A DNA stretch of 64,000 nt from CBFHMJ01 sp965656875 (GCA_965656875.1 CBFHMJ010000043.1:247590-311589); one strand, 5' to 3'; shown: positions 9,927 through 19,022, counted from the first letter of the stretch. Made by a program: numbers and translations. The notes: generated by a model from the sequence alone, not told the origin.

Positions 9927-10688
9927 CTAGCCCTCTGTATCTATTTCACGCTTGGATTCAGCGATATAAGCTTTCAGAATTCCTTCGATTACTTTTGGAT
10001 TCTGTCCATCCTGAATACCGAGAATCGCATCCAGAATAAGCTTTTGATTCAGTTCTTCTTCTTCACCACGTAATGATAATTTTGACTGGATTGGAATTGC
10101 TATAACATTCGCGAGGAATGCTCCATATAATGTAGTAAGTAGCGCAACGGCCATTGCAGGTCCGATAGCTTTTGGATCATCCATATTTGATAACATAGCA
10201 ACCAGGCCAATCAGTGTACCAATCATCCCCATTGCTGGCGCTATATCACCCAGCGCTTTGAAAAAACCTTGCCCCATTTCATGGCGTTGAGTGGTTAACG
10301 CAATATCTTTTTGCAATGTTGCCCTGACAACATCAGCATCATGTCCATCCACCAGCATATCAATGCCTTTCTGCATGAATGGATTAGAAATATTGGCTTC
10401 TTCCAGTGCAAGAAAACCGCCTTTTCGTGCTGCATCGGCAAGTTCGATTGCTTTTTCGATCAATTCACTTGGCGTTTCAATTTTAAACATGAATGCTTTA
10501 GCAGCGACTTTACCGACACCAAAAAACTGGCCAAGGGTGTAATTTGAAAGAACAACGAACAAAGAACCACAAAAAACGATTAATACAGAAGGTACGTCCA
10601 CAAACATATCGAGGCTGCCACCTAACAGCATCGCCATCACAACGAAACCTATTGCACCAACCATGCCTATGATAGTTGCTAAATCCAC
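9927..10688 (-). CDS. pomA: Sodium-type flagellar stator protein PomA
   Basis: An open frame reaches 10730, but I place the start at the GTG at 10688. AGGGG lies just upstream at good spacing, and the product then begins VDLATIIGMVG (with Met as first residue), matching the known PomA N-terminus. The resulting 253 residues equal the length of Vibrio PomA. Four transmembrane helices are expected; the segment MAMLLGGSLDMFVDVPSVLI lies in the first two and the second pair is near residues 145-200. The large cytoplasmic loop contacts FliG. With PomB it forms the sodium-driven stator. Confidence 0.93.
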   Translation of the reverse strand: MDLATIIGMVGAIGFVVMAMLLGGSLDMFVDVPSVLIVFCGSLFVVLSNYTLGQFFGVGKVAAKAFMFKIETPSELIEKAIELADAARKGGFLALEEANISNPFMQKGIDMLVDGHDADVVRATLQKDIALTTQRHEMGQGFFKALGDIAPAMGMIGTLIGLVAMLSNMDDPKAIGPAMAVALLTTLYGAFLANVIAIPIQSKLSLRGEEEELNQKLILDAILGIQDGQNPKVIEGILKAYIAESKREIDTEG

Positions 10689-11135
10689 GTCTACTTCCCC
10701 TTTAAATGCATTTATATTTTCGACGATCAAACACTTGTGACAGCATTATCCCTGCTTTTTGTGACAGCACACCTTGTCACATCAAATAACCTTCACATTG
10801 TGCAATCATTGACCGCGTTTAGAAAACTTATATTACCGACATTCAGGTTTATCGGCATGTGTCGTTGAATATTAAGCAAAAAATCATTTTCCGATAAAAC
10901 TTTCATCAGCGACCCACTATCGACACTTCGATAATTACACCGCTAAATCATCCCGTAACCACATTATAGTTCAGGACTTTAATCGGACCATTAGAAATGT
11001 ATTCTAGCCAGGCTCAATTTGCAAAAACAACTTTTCATTGAAAATCAGTGGGATAAACATGTAAATAAACTGTTTTTATAATCCGGAAAACATGGGTTAA
11101 AATACGCGCCTGTTTTATCCAACCGACTACAGATT
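10689..11135. other. Divergent intergenic region pomA / xseB
   Basis: 447 bases holding the FliA-like pomA promoter on the minus strand. A weak vegetative candidate for xseB on the plus strand has TTTATA at 11075-11080 and TAAAAT at 11098-11103, with a 17-base spacer. Nothing coding is seen. Confidence 0.5.
10849..10875 (-). promoter_or_regulatory. Putative FliA (sigma-28) promoter for pomAB
   Basis: On the minus strand a perfect -10 GCCGATAA lies at 10849-10856. A weaker -35 (TTAA at 10872-10875; consensus TAAA) sits exactly 15 bases upstream. The site is about 160 bases before the pomA start. The -10 match is strong and the -35 is partial. Confidence 0.55.
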
Positions 11136-11384
11136 ATGACCACTAACTCTACCGACAATACGTCGTTTGAAGCTTCACTGGAAGAGCTTAAAACCATTGT
11201 TGAAACAATGGAACAGGGAAATTTACCGCTTGATGAATCTCTGAAACAGTTTGAACGCGGAATTCACCTTGCACGCACCAGCCAACAAAAGCTTCAGCAA
11301 GCTGAACAGCGAGTCCAGATATTAATGACTGAGCACAATCAGCAGAATCTTGCACCATTCAATGCTGACGGGGAACCAATGTAA
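11136..11384 (+). CDS. xseB: Exodeoxyribonuclease VII small subunit
   Basis: 82 residues, usual length. The motif FEASLEELKTIVETMEQGNLPLDESLKQFERGI is the family's two-helix hairpin, written here as one conserved stretch from residue 10. XseB partners XseA to degrade single-stranded DNA to oligonucleotides. xseA is not in this window. As usual the gene heads the xseB-ispA-dxs operon; ispA begins directly after its stop codon. Confidence 0.94.
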   Translation: MTTNSTDNTSFEASLEELKTIVETMEQGNLPLDESLKQFERGIHLARTSQQKLQQAEQRVQILMTEHNQQNLAPFNADGEPM

Positions 11385-12275
11385 GTGGACTTACAAGCAA
11401 CGTTAGCTGGATATCGGGATCGCGTAGAAGGCTTGCTAAAACAACGGATTTCTTCCTTGTCAGTGAATGATCTGACGTTACATGAAGCAATGTCTTACGG
11501 TCTGTTAAATGGTGGTAAGCGGTTACGTCCATCACTGGTGTATCTTTCTGGTGAGGTTTTTGGAGCCAGCCAGTCCGATCTGGATGCGCCAGCTACGGCC
11601 ATAGAGTTAATTCATTCTTACTCTCTCATTCATGACGATTTACCAGCTATGGATGATGATGATCTGAGACGAGGCAAACCAACGGTCCACAAACAATTTG
11701 ATGAAGCAACAGCTATTCTGGTTGGAGATGCGTTGCAGAGTCTGGCATTTGATGCTTTGGCGGATCATTCCTACCAACAAACAACAGCACGCAATCAAAT
11801 GCAAATGGTGAAAACACTGGCTAAAGCAGCTGGCTATCAGGGAATGTGTGGTGGACAAGCTATTGATCTTGCATGCACCAACCAATCCGTTTCACTGGAA
11901 CAGCTGCAAACAATGCATCGGCTTAAAACTGGTGCCTTGATTGAAGCATCTGTCACACTGGGCGCTCTGGCAGCCCCTGATGTAACACCAGATGTGCTGA
12001 AACAACTATCGATATATGCTAAAGCAACCGGTCTCGCTTTTCAGGTTCAGGACGATATTCTTGACATAACCAGCTCCACTGAAGTCCTTGGAAAACCCCA
12101 GGGTTCAGATGTTCGAGCAGGTAAATCAACATATGTTTCTCTGTTAGGGCTTGATGGCGCCAGAATTAAAGCCTCTGAATTATTAGAAGAGGCACAAACT
12201 GCAATAAAATCTTTACCCCATAATACGCAGTTATTAGAATCCTTTGCTTCACATATAGTAAATCGAATTTACTGA
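11385..12275 (+). CDS. ispA: Farnesyl diphosphate synthase (geranyltranstransferase)
   Basis: 296 residues, normal for IspA. The first aspartate-rich motif is in HDDLPAMDDDDLRRGKPT (about residues 85-102) and the second in QVQDDILD (about 222-229), the magnesium and diphosphate binding sites. It condenses IPP with DMAPP and then GPP to give FPP, feeding quinone, undecaprenyl and other isoprenoid synthesis. The start is a GTG immediately after the xseB TAA, so translation is probably coupled. dxs follows, placing precursor supply and chain elongation in one operon. Confidence 0.95.
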   Translation: MDLQATLAGYRDRVEGLLKQRISSLSVNDLTLHEAMSYGLLNGGKRLRPSLVYLSGEVFGASQSDLDAPATAIELIHSYSLIHDDLPAMDDDDLRRGKPTVHKQFDEATAILVGDALQSLAFDALADHSYQQTTARNQMQMVKTLAKAAGYQGMCGGQAIDLACTNQSVSLEQLQTMHRLKTGALIEASVTLGALAAPDVTPDVLKQLSIYAKATGLAFQVQDDILDITSSTEVLGKPQGSDVRAGKSTYVSLLGLDGARIKASELLEEAQTAIKSLPHNTQLLESFASHIVNRIY

Positions 12276-12297
12276 ATTTAATGGTTAAGAATATTTT

Positions 12298-14160
12298 ATG
12301 ACGGTAAACAGCTCCGACTATACATTGCTGGAATCTATCGATTACCCGGCGCAACTCAGAGAATTACCACAGGAACAATTAAGACAGGTTTGTGATGAGC
12401 TTAGACAATACCTGCTATCCTGTGTCAGCCAGAGTAGCGGACATTTAGCGTCAGGTTTAGGCACCGTCGAACTGACCGTTGCCTTACACTACGTTTATAA
12501 CACACCAGTCGATCGACTTATCTGGGATGTCGGCCATCAGGCTTACCCTCACAAAATCCTGACAGGTCGTCGCGAACAGATGGGAACCATTCGTCAAAAA
12601 GACGGATTACATCCATTCCCCTTCCGTGAAGAAAGCGAATACGATGTTCTAAGTGTTGGTCACTCCAGCACATCCATCAGTGCAGCCCTTGCTATGGCAA
12701 TAGCCGCTCAACGAGAAGATCAGGGACGAAAAGTCGTTTCTGTTATTGGCGATGGCGCTATTACTGCGGGTATGGCCTTTGAAGCGATGAATCACGCTGG
12801 TGATATTGAGCCTGACATGCTGGTCATTCTTAATGACAATGAAATGTCTATTTCAGAAAATGTTGGCGCGCTCAATAATCATTTTGCCCGCATTTTATCG
12901 GGAAATTTCTACACCAGTATTCGTGAAGGTAGTAAAAAACTACTTAAAGGCATGCCGCCCATCAAAGAACTGGCCAGCAAAGTTGAAGAACATTTAAAAG
13001 GAATGGTCGTACCGGGCACCTTTTTTGAGGAACTGGGCTTCAATTATATTGGCCCTATCGACGGGCATGATATTGAAACTTTGGTAGACACGTTACGTAA
13101 CATGAGAGGTTTAAAAGGCCCTCAACTATTACATGTCGTGACAAGGAAAGGTAAAGGCTATGAACCGGCGGAGAATGATCCAATCGGCTATCACGGCGTT
13201 CCAAAGTTTGATCCAACCGATCATAAACTGCCAAAATCCGCACCAAAAGCCCCTACTTACTCGCAAGTATTTGGAGACTGGTTGTGCGACATGGCTGCGG
13301 ATGACAACAAACTCATGGCTATTACCCCAGCGATGCGGGAAGGCTCTGGGATGGTTCGATTCTCAAAAGAATATCCTGAACAATACTTTGATGTTGCCAT
13401 TGCTGAACAGCATGCAGTGACATTTGCTGCCGGCCTTGCCTGCGAGGGTTATAAACCTGTTGTAGCAATTTATTCGACTTTCCTGCAACGGGCTTATGAT
13501 CAGTTAATCCATGACGTAGCGATACAGAATCTTCCCGTAGTATTTGCCATCGATCGTGCAGGCATTGTTGGTGCTGATGGACCAACTCACCAGGGCGCGT
13601 TTGATTTAAGCTATATGCGCTGTATTCCGAATCTGATGATTATGACCCCATCAGATGAAAACGAGTGTAGGAATATGCTTTACACCGCCTATCAGCAAGA
13701 TACACCGACGGCTGTTCGTTACCCTAGAGGTAACGGTACTGGTGTAGGTTATGACAAAGAAATGCAGTCGCTACCTATCGGTAAAGCAGTAACAACACGC
13801 ACCGGGCAACGTATCGCCATACTTAACTTTGGAACTTGCCTTCAGGCATCAATGGAAGCGGGTGAAGAGTTCGACGCAACCGTGGTCGATATGCGCTTTG
13901 TAAAACCACTCGACACCTTACTGATTGATGAAATAGCTTCATCTCATGAGATTATCGTTACCGTTGAAGACAACGTTATTGCAGGTGGCGCAGGATCAGC
14001 CGTGAATGAATACCTGGTGACAAGACCACACAAGCCACTGATTCATAATATTGGCTTACCTGATCAGTTCATCAAACATGGCAGCCAGCCAGAAATATAT
14101 GAAGAGTTTTTGCTTGATGCAAAAGGTATTATCCAGCAAATCCGACAATGCTGTGATTAA
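12298..14160 (+). CDS. dxs: 1-deoxy-D-xylulose-5-phosphate synthase
   Basis: 620 residues, matching the E. coli enzyme. It condenses pyruvate and glyceraldehyde-3-phosphate to DXP, the entry step of the MEP isoprenoid route and a precursor for thiamine and pyridoxal. The thiamine-diphosphate motif GDGAITAGMAFEAMNH is at about residues 150-165, with GHQAYPHKILTGR before it. The transketolase pyrimidine-binding part includes DVAIAEQHAVTFAAG and the conserved DRAGIVGADGPTHQG. It is the third gene of xseB-ispA-dxs. ispG of the same pathway lies at 38398-39516. Confidence 0.97.
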   Translation: MTVNSSDYTLLESIDYPAQLRELPQEQLRQVCDELRQYLLSCVSQSSGHLASGLGTVELTVALHYVYNTPVDRLIWDVGHQAYPHKILTGRREQMGTIRQKDGLHPFPFREESEYDVLSVGHSSTSISAALAMAIAAQREDQGRKVVSVIGDGAITAGMAFEAMNHAGDIEPDMLVILNDNEMSISENVGALNNHFARILSGNFYTSIREGSKKLLKGMPPIKELASKVEEHLKGMVVPGTFFEELGFNYIGPIDGHDIETLVDTLRNMRGLKGPQLLHVVTRKGKGYEPAENDPIGYHGVPKFDPTDHKLPKSAPKAPTYSQVFGDWLCDMAADDNKLMAITPAMREGSGMVRFSKEYPEQYFDVAIAEQHAVTFAAGLACEGYKPVVAIYSTFLQRAYDQLIHDVAIQNLPVVFAIDRAGIVGADGPTHQGAFDLSYMRCIPNLMIMTPSDENECRNMLYTAYQQDTPTAVRYPRGNGTGVGYDKEMQSLPIGKAVTTRTGQRIAILNFGTCLQASMEAGEEFDATVVDMRFVKPLDTLLIDEIASSHEIIVTVEDNVIAGGAGSAVNEYLVTRPHKPLIHNIGLPDQFIKHGSQPEIYEEFLLDAKGIIQQIRQCCD

Positions 14161-14182
14161 TCACAACTCATCAATCCTTATA

Positions 14183-14206
14183 GAAAGCCGACATCTGTCG
14201 GCTTTC
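14183..14206 (+). terminator. Terminator after dxs
   Basis: Perfect 11-base stem GAAAGCCGACA / TGTCGGCTTTC, 22 bases after the dxs stop, followed by a short pyrimidine-rich tail. Confidence 0.7.
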
Positions 14207-14213
14207 TTCTGTT

Positions 14214-14242
14214 AAAAAATCTAGAGCATTACACATGCTCTA
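14214..14242 (-). terminator. Terminator after the channel-like gene
   Basis: On the minus strand the stem TAGAGCAT / ATGCTCTA with a 5-base loop is followed by GATTTTTTAAC, directly after the 14247 stop codon. Confidence 0.7.
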
Positions 14243-14246
14243 CGCT

Positions 14247-15212
14247 TCAACCCGCCAAAACAATAGCAGTACCAGTAGCAATGAAACTGATTATTGGGAT
14301 CGCCAACTGACAGAAATTTCTTAACGTATTTGGCAGTTGTCGTACATGATTTACCATTACCAGGATCACAACAGACATCACTGTTATTGTATTAATAATG
14401 ACTATTGTTTCAGGCAACATCAGCTCAGCCATCAACGGCAATTGCTGTGACATCAGAATCCGGCTGGTCATCAATGCCAGTAACAATCCACTACACAGTA
14501 ACAACTGACCAAATGCATCACCAACCCCCAATACACTCCAACTGACCAGTGAAATAGCCAGCAATGGCAACAAAAAACGCCAAAATTGCACATCCAACTT
14601 TCGCGATAAAGGCACATCAACAATCAGTTGATTTATCATCCGAGTATCCAACGATGTTTTTCGCACAAATCGCCTGGTTTCAATATCAGGTTTTTCCACC
14701 TGGAACCAGGCATCAGGAAGGTTAATGAACTGAGTTTGAGCATTTAAAGCGACAAATAAAAATGAAATGTCTTCGACCACACTGGTAGACGTTTGCAAAC
14801 TAAATGAGACATGCTGCTTATCATTGGTCCAATAATTAACGACTTGTCCGGTTGCCACCGTAACATTGAATCGTTCGTGATATTCGACTTGACCATCTGC
14901 TGATATATCAACGGAACGATACAATAAATCACGTCGCCCGTTTCTGTTCAGCATCCTAACGCCAGGTAATGAAATGAATTGAAATGCATCATCAACATCC
15001 CCGTTTTCATAAAAGCCCGTTACATTACGTTCCCAATCAGCCAGATATCCACGTAATGTCAATGCAACCTCCAGCGACATTTTTTGTTGTTTAACATCGA
15101 TAAAGTAAATATGAGGCACAACGACTTCTATCTCCCAACACGTCGATGCAAAAACTTGTTTGGTCTGAAACAGGCAACAACCAATCAGTAGTCCGTATAT
15201 AAAACGCACCAT
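14247..15212 (-). CDS. Putative prokaryotic pentameric ligand-gated ion channel (GLIC/ELIC-like)
   Basis: 321 residues. Residues 1-22 are a signal peptide. Residues about 27-205 are beta-rich, and four hydrophobic helices follow at about 210-229, 233-254, 268-290 and 301-320: the order of bacterial Cys-loop receptor homologues. From memory it lines up with GLIC: HIYFIDV like GIYLIEC near the N-terminus; LPGVRMLNR like IPEIRFVNV; VDISADGQVEYHERF like VDISVSPDGTVQYLERF; and in M1 the LLP and SW positions. M2-M3 keeps an LP turn. The conserved YPFD of the Pro-loop reads YWTND here (residues 127-131), so gating or assembly may differ. Ligand and ion selectivity cannot be read. It lies downstream of a GGDEF sensor gene on the same strand (154-base gap) and has its own terminator. 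The family call is inference from motif and topology. Confidence 0.72.
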   Translation of the reverse strand: MVRFIYGLLIGCCLFQTKQVFASTCWEIEVVVPHIYFIDVKQQKMSLEVALTLRGYLADWERNVTGFYENGDVDDAFQFISLPGVRMLNRNGRRDLLYRSVDISADGQVEYHERFNVTVATGQVVNYWTNDKQHVSFSLQTSTSVVEDISFLFVALNAQTQFINLPDAWFQVEKPDIETRRFVRKTSLDTRMINQLIVDVPLSRKLDVQFWRFLLPLLAISLVSWSVLGVGDAFGQLLLCSGLLLALMTSRILMSQQLPLMAELMLPETIVIINTITVMSVVILVMVNHVRQLPNTLRNFCQLAIPIISFIATGTAIVLAG

Positions 15213-15319
15213 CTAACACTCTCTGTTTGATATTGATGGGGTTAGATACTGCCTTGATATGGTTTATCGTTGTCGGGGTAAATTGGCAAAAAATGGGAGG
15301 ATTATGGGATTTGCATCGT

Positions 15320-15344
15320 TGACGGGCTACCAGGGCAACCCGTC
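15320..15344. repeat. Inverted repeat between the GGDEF sensor and channel genes
   Basis: TGACGGG / CCCGTCA, a 7-base stem around an 11-base loop, 23 bases beyond the sensor stop. It lacks a T-run, so it may be a weak or Rho-assisted terminator or a processing site rather than a full intrinsic terminator. Confidence 0.4.
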
Positions 15345-15366
15345 ACATAAATATATTCAACAAATA

Positions 15367-18300
15367 TTACCAGTCATCATCGTAATCATCGATCACATAC
15401 TTAATATCAAACCGAGAACTCTCAATGGCCAGTAAACGTTCTACCAGCGCCGCAACACTATCGCTATCCTCAAACTCAAATGCATCGACCTGATCATCAA
15501 AAACAATCGTAGCAATACCACTACGACCATGATTCTTAACCTTATGTAACGCCATTTCAGCAAGACTTAAACTAATATCCCAATTAATAAGTTGACCACC
15601 AATCAAATTAAGCGGGAACAGTGCATAACCAACGGAGCAGGTAATTCTTATACGTTTTCCATCCGGTAAAACGACATCGGACTTAGCGACATTTTTCACT
15701 AACTCTTCAAGCACGGAAGGAATCTGATGTGTATAAGTATCCCTGAATACAATCAGGAACTCATCGCCCCCCCATCGCACAACATAATCAGAGCCTCGTG
15801 TCTCTTTATTTAATAGCGAAGCAAAATATGACAATACGGCATCGCCAGCAATCGGGCCAAACTTTTCATTGATAACCTGAAGGTTATCAATATCCAGTAC
15901 AATCAATGCGATTGTTTTACCCTTCTCGATCATCGCCTCGCGATTACGCTGAAAATGCTCGATATCTTTTGGCAATTGCTGGAATAAAAATTGACGATTT
16001 CGGAGACCGCTGACCTCATCAGTATGGCTGTTCGCTTTCAATTCATTATTTTTGCGCTCCAGCTCTTCCTTTTTCTGCATTAATTCCCTGGTTTTTTCCT
16101 TTACTTGTTTTGCCAGCTTTTCTTGCTCACGACGTTCATGCTTACGGATTAAATTAAATAAACTGACTATCGCTACAATAATAAGCAGCAATATTAGTAT
16201 TTTATAATAAAGTGTTTCTTGCAGTTTTTCTTCAACATGTAAGGAAACTGAAGACTCCAGTGCATCTTCCCATTGTTGATTAAAACGTCGAGCCTGAACA
16301 ACAAAACGATAATCTCCAGCCCCCAGATTGGTAAAACTTGCTGCTCTGCGGTTTTCCTGACTAACCCACGCATCGGAATGACCTTCAAACTTATAGCGAA
16401 ACAAGGTTTTATCCGGCGCTTTAAAATCAATGGATGTATACAGAATCGTAAAATCTCGTTGCTCTGCTTTTATATTTATTGGCTTGTCATCTACAACCTG
16501 CACAGAGCCGCCACTGGCCATGACAACTGACTCAATGATGGGCGGAGTCTCAATATCCTGTCTTGGATCGATATCTATTGGCACCTCAACCACGCCCTTC
16601 AACGTCGGGAACCACAAACTATCCCGATAACGTACAATTTTGCCGTGACCAATACCGTTGCAGCATCGTCCCTGTGCCGTACCAAGCTGACGTTCATAGG
16701 GCGATAATATGTTTTCTACAGTAAGCGGCGCAGTCTCCTTCAACGCTTCTAAATGATTGAGCGTGAACCGATAGATGCCTTTTATAGTACTGACCCAGAC
16801 AATATCTGATGACTTCTCGAAGTGCATTGAGAATACAGCACCATCAGGCAATCCCCTGGATTCATCAAACTGTGACCAGAAACCATTATGATTTCTAAAG
16901 AAAATACCGTCATCCAGCGTGCTGACCAACACACCCCGCTCATTAAAATCGAGAATAGACGTCACAAAACTTCGTCTCAACCGCTCCTGATTAATGGACT
17001 CAATAACGCCATTTCGTATGACATACATTCCCTGGGTAGTACCGACCCAAAGACGATTTCCCTGATCGAAAACAAAATTGATATTCTCTGAGTCAAACTC
17101 TTCACTACCTGGTAATTTTTCTGGCGGCTGTCCGGGCATGTACTTATATAAACCGACAGAACTTCCTATCCAGATACCTCCATCAACTGATGGCTGAATC
17201 ACACGAACCATGGCACGATTGAACAAGTCGAGTTCTGGTGGTTTGCGAACACGGTTAACTTTTTCCTTCCATGACACCGCTAATACACCATTTTCCGTAC
17301 CGAGATAAATATCATCTCCAACGAACAACATTTGATGAATAGAACTGCGCTCAATCTCGTCTCTGGGTACGACTAACCGGAAGTTCTCCTGGTCAATCAT
17401 GTAACCAAGGCCACTTTGAGTACCCAGCCACAACATTTGTTCCGAGTTCAAACTCAACGTTCTTACGGCTTCATCCTGAACCCCTTGAGGCACATGACGT
17501 GATATTTTCCCAAGTCTTGCTCGCCACAAACCATCGCTAAAACTACCCAGCCAGATATTCTTATTTTTGTCTTCGTACAAGTCTGCAAACCTTGGTGGAA
17601 ACCCCAGGTCTTCGGCCTTTATTTTTTGCCAGTCAACACCAACAGCTTTGTAGTACAACGCCTCATAAGAGCTAAGCCACAATCCTCCCTCAGTATCCTT
17701 CAATACTCTGTATACCGGTATTTTTCCAGCTTCTGGTAACGGTAATTCAAGCTGTTTATCTTCGTTATCCAGTAAGTAAGCACCAACATCTGTCGATATG
17801 TACAACTCACCTTTATTCCAGTAAAGATCATTCACCAACGCTTGATGAATAGTATCGTCGAGTAAGACTGAGTGGATAACCTTATAATCCCTGATAAGGC
17901 GCAGATAACCTTCATTGATTAACCATAATCCCGCAGGCGATGTCGCGAGATGATTAACATTTCCCCGTACAATGCGAGACAAATTCACTTCAAAATTACG
18001 AATAGAATACAAGCCTTCAGCGGCAACCCAGATATCACCATTGTCAGCTTCGACAATATCAGTGACCTCTCCAAGGATGTTGAATGCTTTAAATTCGAGT
18101 GTCAGCGGGTCCAGGCCAGATAAACCATTCTTTGTGCCTATCCAGAGATAGCCCGTAGAATCAACGAAGAGTTTATTGATGCCATTAGAAACAAGATCGG
18201 GGTAAACATTAGATTTGAAATGAGTGAATTTGAAGCCATCAAAACGATTAAGGCCGTACAGTGTACCAGCCCAGATATAGCCTCGTTTATCCTGCACGAT

Positions 18301-18444
18301 AGACCGGACTGACTGCGATGACAAACCATCCGATGCCATCCACTGTTTTACATCAAAATCGTAAATTGACACTCTGGCCATTGCCGAAGTGGTAAAAATA
18401 AGTAAAGCCAGTAACACCCACACCAGCCTTCGATATATTCCCAT
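15367..18444 (-). CDS. Membrane sensor diguanylate cyclase (beta-propeller / Y_Y_Y / GGDEF)
   Basis: 1025 residues. A signal peptide (about 1-23) is followed by about 600 residues of repeated propeller blades (VRSIVQDKRGYIWAGTLYGL, LWIGTKNGLSGLD and similar), the periplasmic sensor of hybrid two-component proteins. Next come a Y_Y_Y immunoglobulin-like domain (RYKFEGHSDAWV ... NLGAGDYRFVVQA), one transmembrane helix (YYKILILLLIIVAIVSLFNL), a charged coiled coil and a GGDEF domain. The active site WGGDEF is intact, and the RxxD inhibitory site (RGSD) sits five residues before it. Predicted to make cyclic-di-GMP on sensing a periplasmic ligand, perhaps a carbohydrate by analogy with propeller sensors. 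No EAL domain is present. The channel-like gene follows on the same strand. Confidence 0.9.
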   Translation of the reverse strand: MGIYRRLVWVLLALLIFTTSAMARVSIYDFDVKQWMASDGLSSQSVRSIVQDKRGYIWAGTLYGLNRFDGFKFTHFKSNVYPDLVSNGINKLFVDSTGYLWIGTKNGLSGLDPLTLEFKAFNILGEVTDIVEADNGDIWVAAEGLYSIRNFEVNLSRIVRGNVNHLATSPAGLWLINEGYLRLIRDYKVIHSVLLDDTIHQALVNDLYWNKGELYISTDVGAYLLDNEDKQLELPLPEAGKIPVYRVLKDTEGGLWLSSYEALYYKAVGVDWQKIKAEDLGFPPRFADLYEDKNKNIWLGSFSDGLWRARLGKISRHVPQGVQDEAVRTLSLNSEQMLWLGTQSGLGYMIDQENFRLVVPRDEIERSSIHQMLFVGDDIYLGTENGVLAVSWKEKVNRVRKPPELDLFNRAMVRVIQPSVDGGIWIGSSVGLYKYMPGQPPEKLPGSEEFDSENINFVFDQGNRLWVGTTQGMYVIRNGVIESINQERLRRSFVTSILDFNERGVLVSTLDDGIFFRNHNGFWSQFDESRGLPDGAVFSMHFEKSSDIVWVSTIKGIYRFTLNHLEALKETAPLTVENILSPYERQLGTAQGRCCNGIGHGKIVRYRDSLWFPTLKGVVEVPIDIDPRQDIETPPIIESVVMASGGSVQVVDDKPINIKAEQRDFTILYTSIDFKAPDKTLFRYKFEGHSDAWVSQENRRAASFTNLGAGDYRFVVQARRFNQQWEDALESSVSLHVEEKLQETLYYKILILLLIIVAIVSLFNLIRKHERREQEKLAKQVKEKTRELMQKKEELERKNNELKANSHTDEVSGLRNRQFLFQQLPKDIEHFQRNREAMIEKGKTIALIVLDIDNLQVINEKFGPIAGDAVLSYFASLLNKETRGSDYVVRWGGDEFLIVFRDTYTHQIPSVLEELVKNVAKSDVVLPDGKRIRITCSVGYALFPLNLIGGQLINWDISLSLAEMALHKVKNHGRSGIATIVFDDQVDAFEFEDSDSVAALVERLLAIESSRFDIKYVIDDYDDDW

Positions 18445-18474
18445 ATACCTTTTCCCGAGTATTTTAGTCCCATA

Positions 18475-18501
18475 AAAGCTAAGACAATTTTTCTTAGCTT
18501 T
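18475..18501 (-). terminator. Hairpin after pgpA
   Basis: Ten-base perfect stem AAAGCTAAGA / TCTTAGCTTT with a 7-base loop, 60 bases past the pgpA stop. On the minus strand the stem ends in T residues with a short tail, so it is a plausible but weak intrinsic terminator. It lies 31 bases before the sensor gene start. Confidence 0.5.
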
Positions 18502-18560
18502 GCAAAAACAATTACCTGCGGACGTTACACCAACTTCTTAACTTCGGGCGTAAGCTACCA

Positions 18561-19022
18561 TTAAAAAAACATTAACAGGGAATGGAGCGCCAAACAGGCG
18601 AATACACCTGCCAGTATGTCATCAGCCATTATTCCTGTTCCGCCATGGACAGATTTATCGACGAAACTGATAGGCCAGGGTTTGACAATATCAAAGAATC
18701 TGAATAATAAAAATCCTGCGAGAACATTCAAATATTCAAATGGCACTGCCGTCATTGTAATCAGAAACCCAACTATCTCATCCCAGACAATAGAGGGATG
18801 ATCATGTACACCAGCATCTTCCGCCGCTTTACGACAAATCCAGATACCAGCGATGGCCATGACCAGGATGACAAGAATATAAACACGAAATGACAACGAG
18901 GAAAGGAGAAAGTAGAGAGGTAAAGCGGCAAGCGTGCCCCATGTACCCGGGGCTGGTTTTATAAGTCCACTACCAAAACCTAATGCAAGGAAGTGAACCG
19001 GGTTGGTCAACTTAAATAGCAT
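18561..19022 (-). CDS. pgpA: Phosphatidylglycerophosphatase A
   Basis: 153 residues, an inner-membrane phosphatase that makes phosphatidylglycerol from its phosphate. The family start NPVHFLALGFGSGLIKPAPGTWGTLAALP is present from residue 7, as are DPS/VWDEIVGF-type acidic residues (HDHPSIVWDEIVGF, about residues 74-87) and the late FFDIVKPWPI segment. Three to four hydrophobic helices are visible. It follows thiL by 29 bases, the usual order nusB-thiL-pgpA. Confidence 0.93.
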   Translation of the reverse strand: MLFKLTNPVHFLALGFGSGLIKPAPGTWGTLAALPLYFLLSSLSFRVYILVILVMAIAGIWICRKAAEDAGVHDHPSIVWDEIVGFLITMTAVPFEYLNVLAGFLLFRFFDIVKPWPISFVDKSVHGGTGIMADDILAGVFACLALHSLLMFF

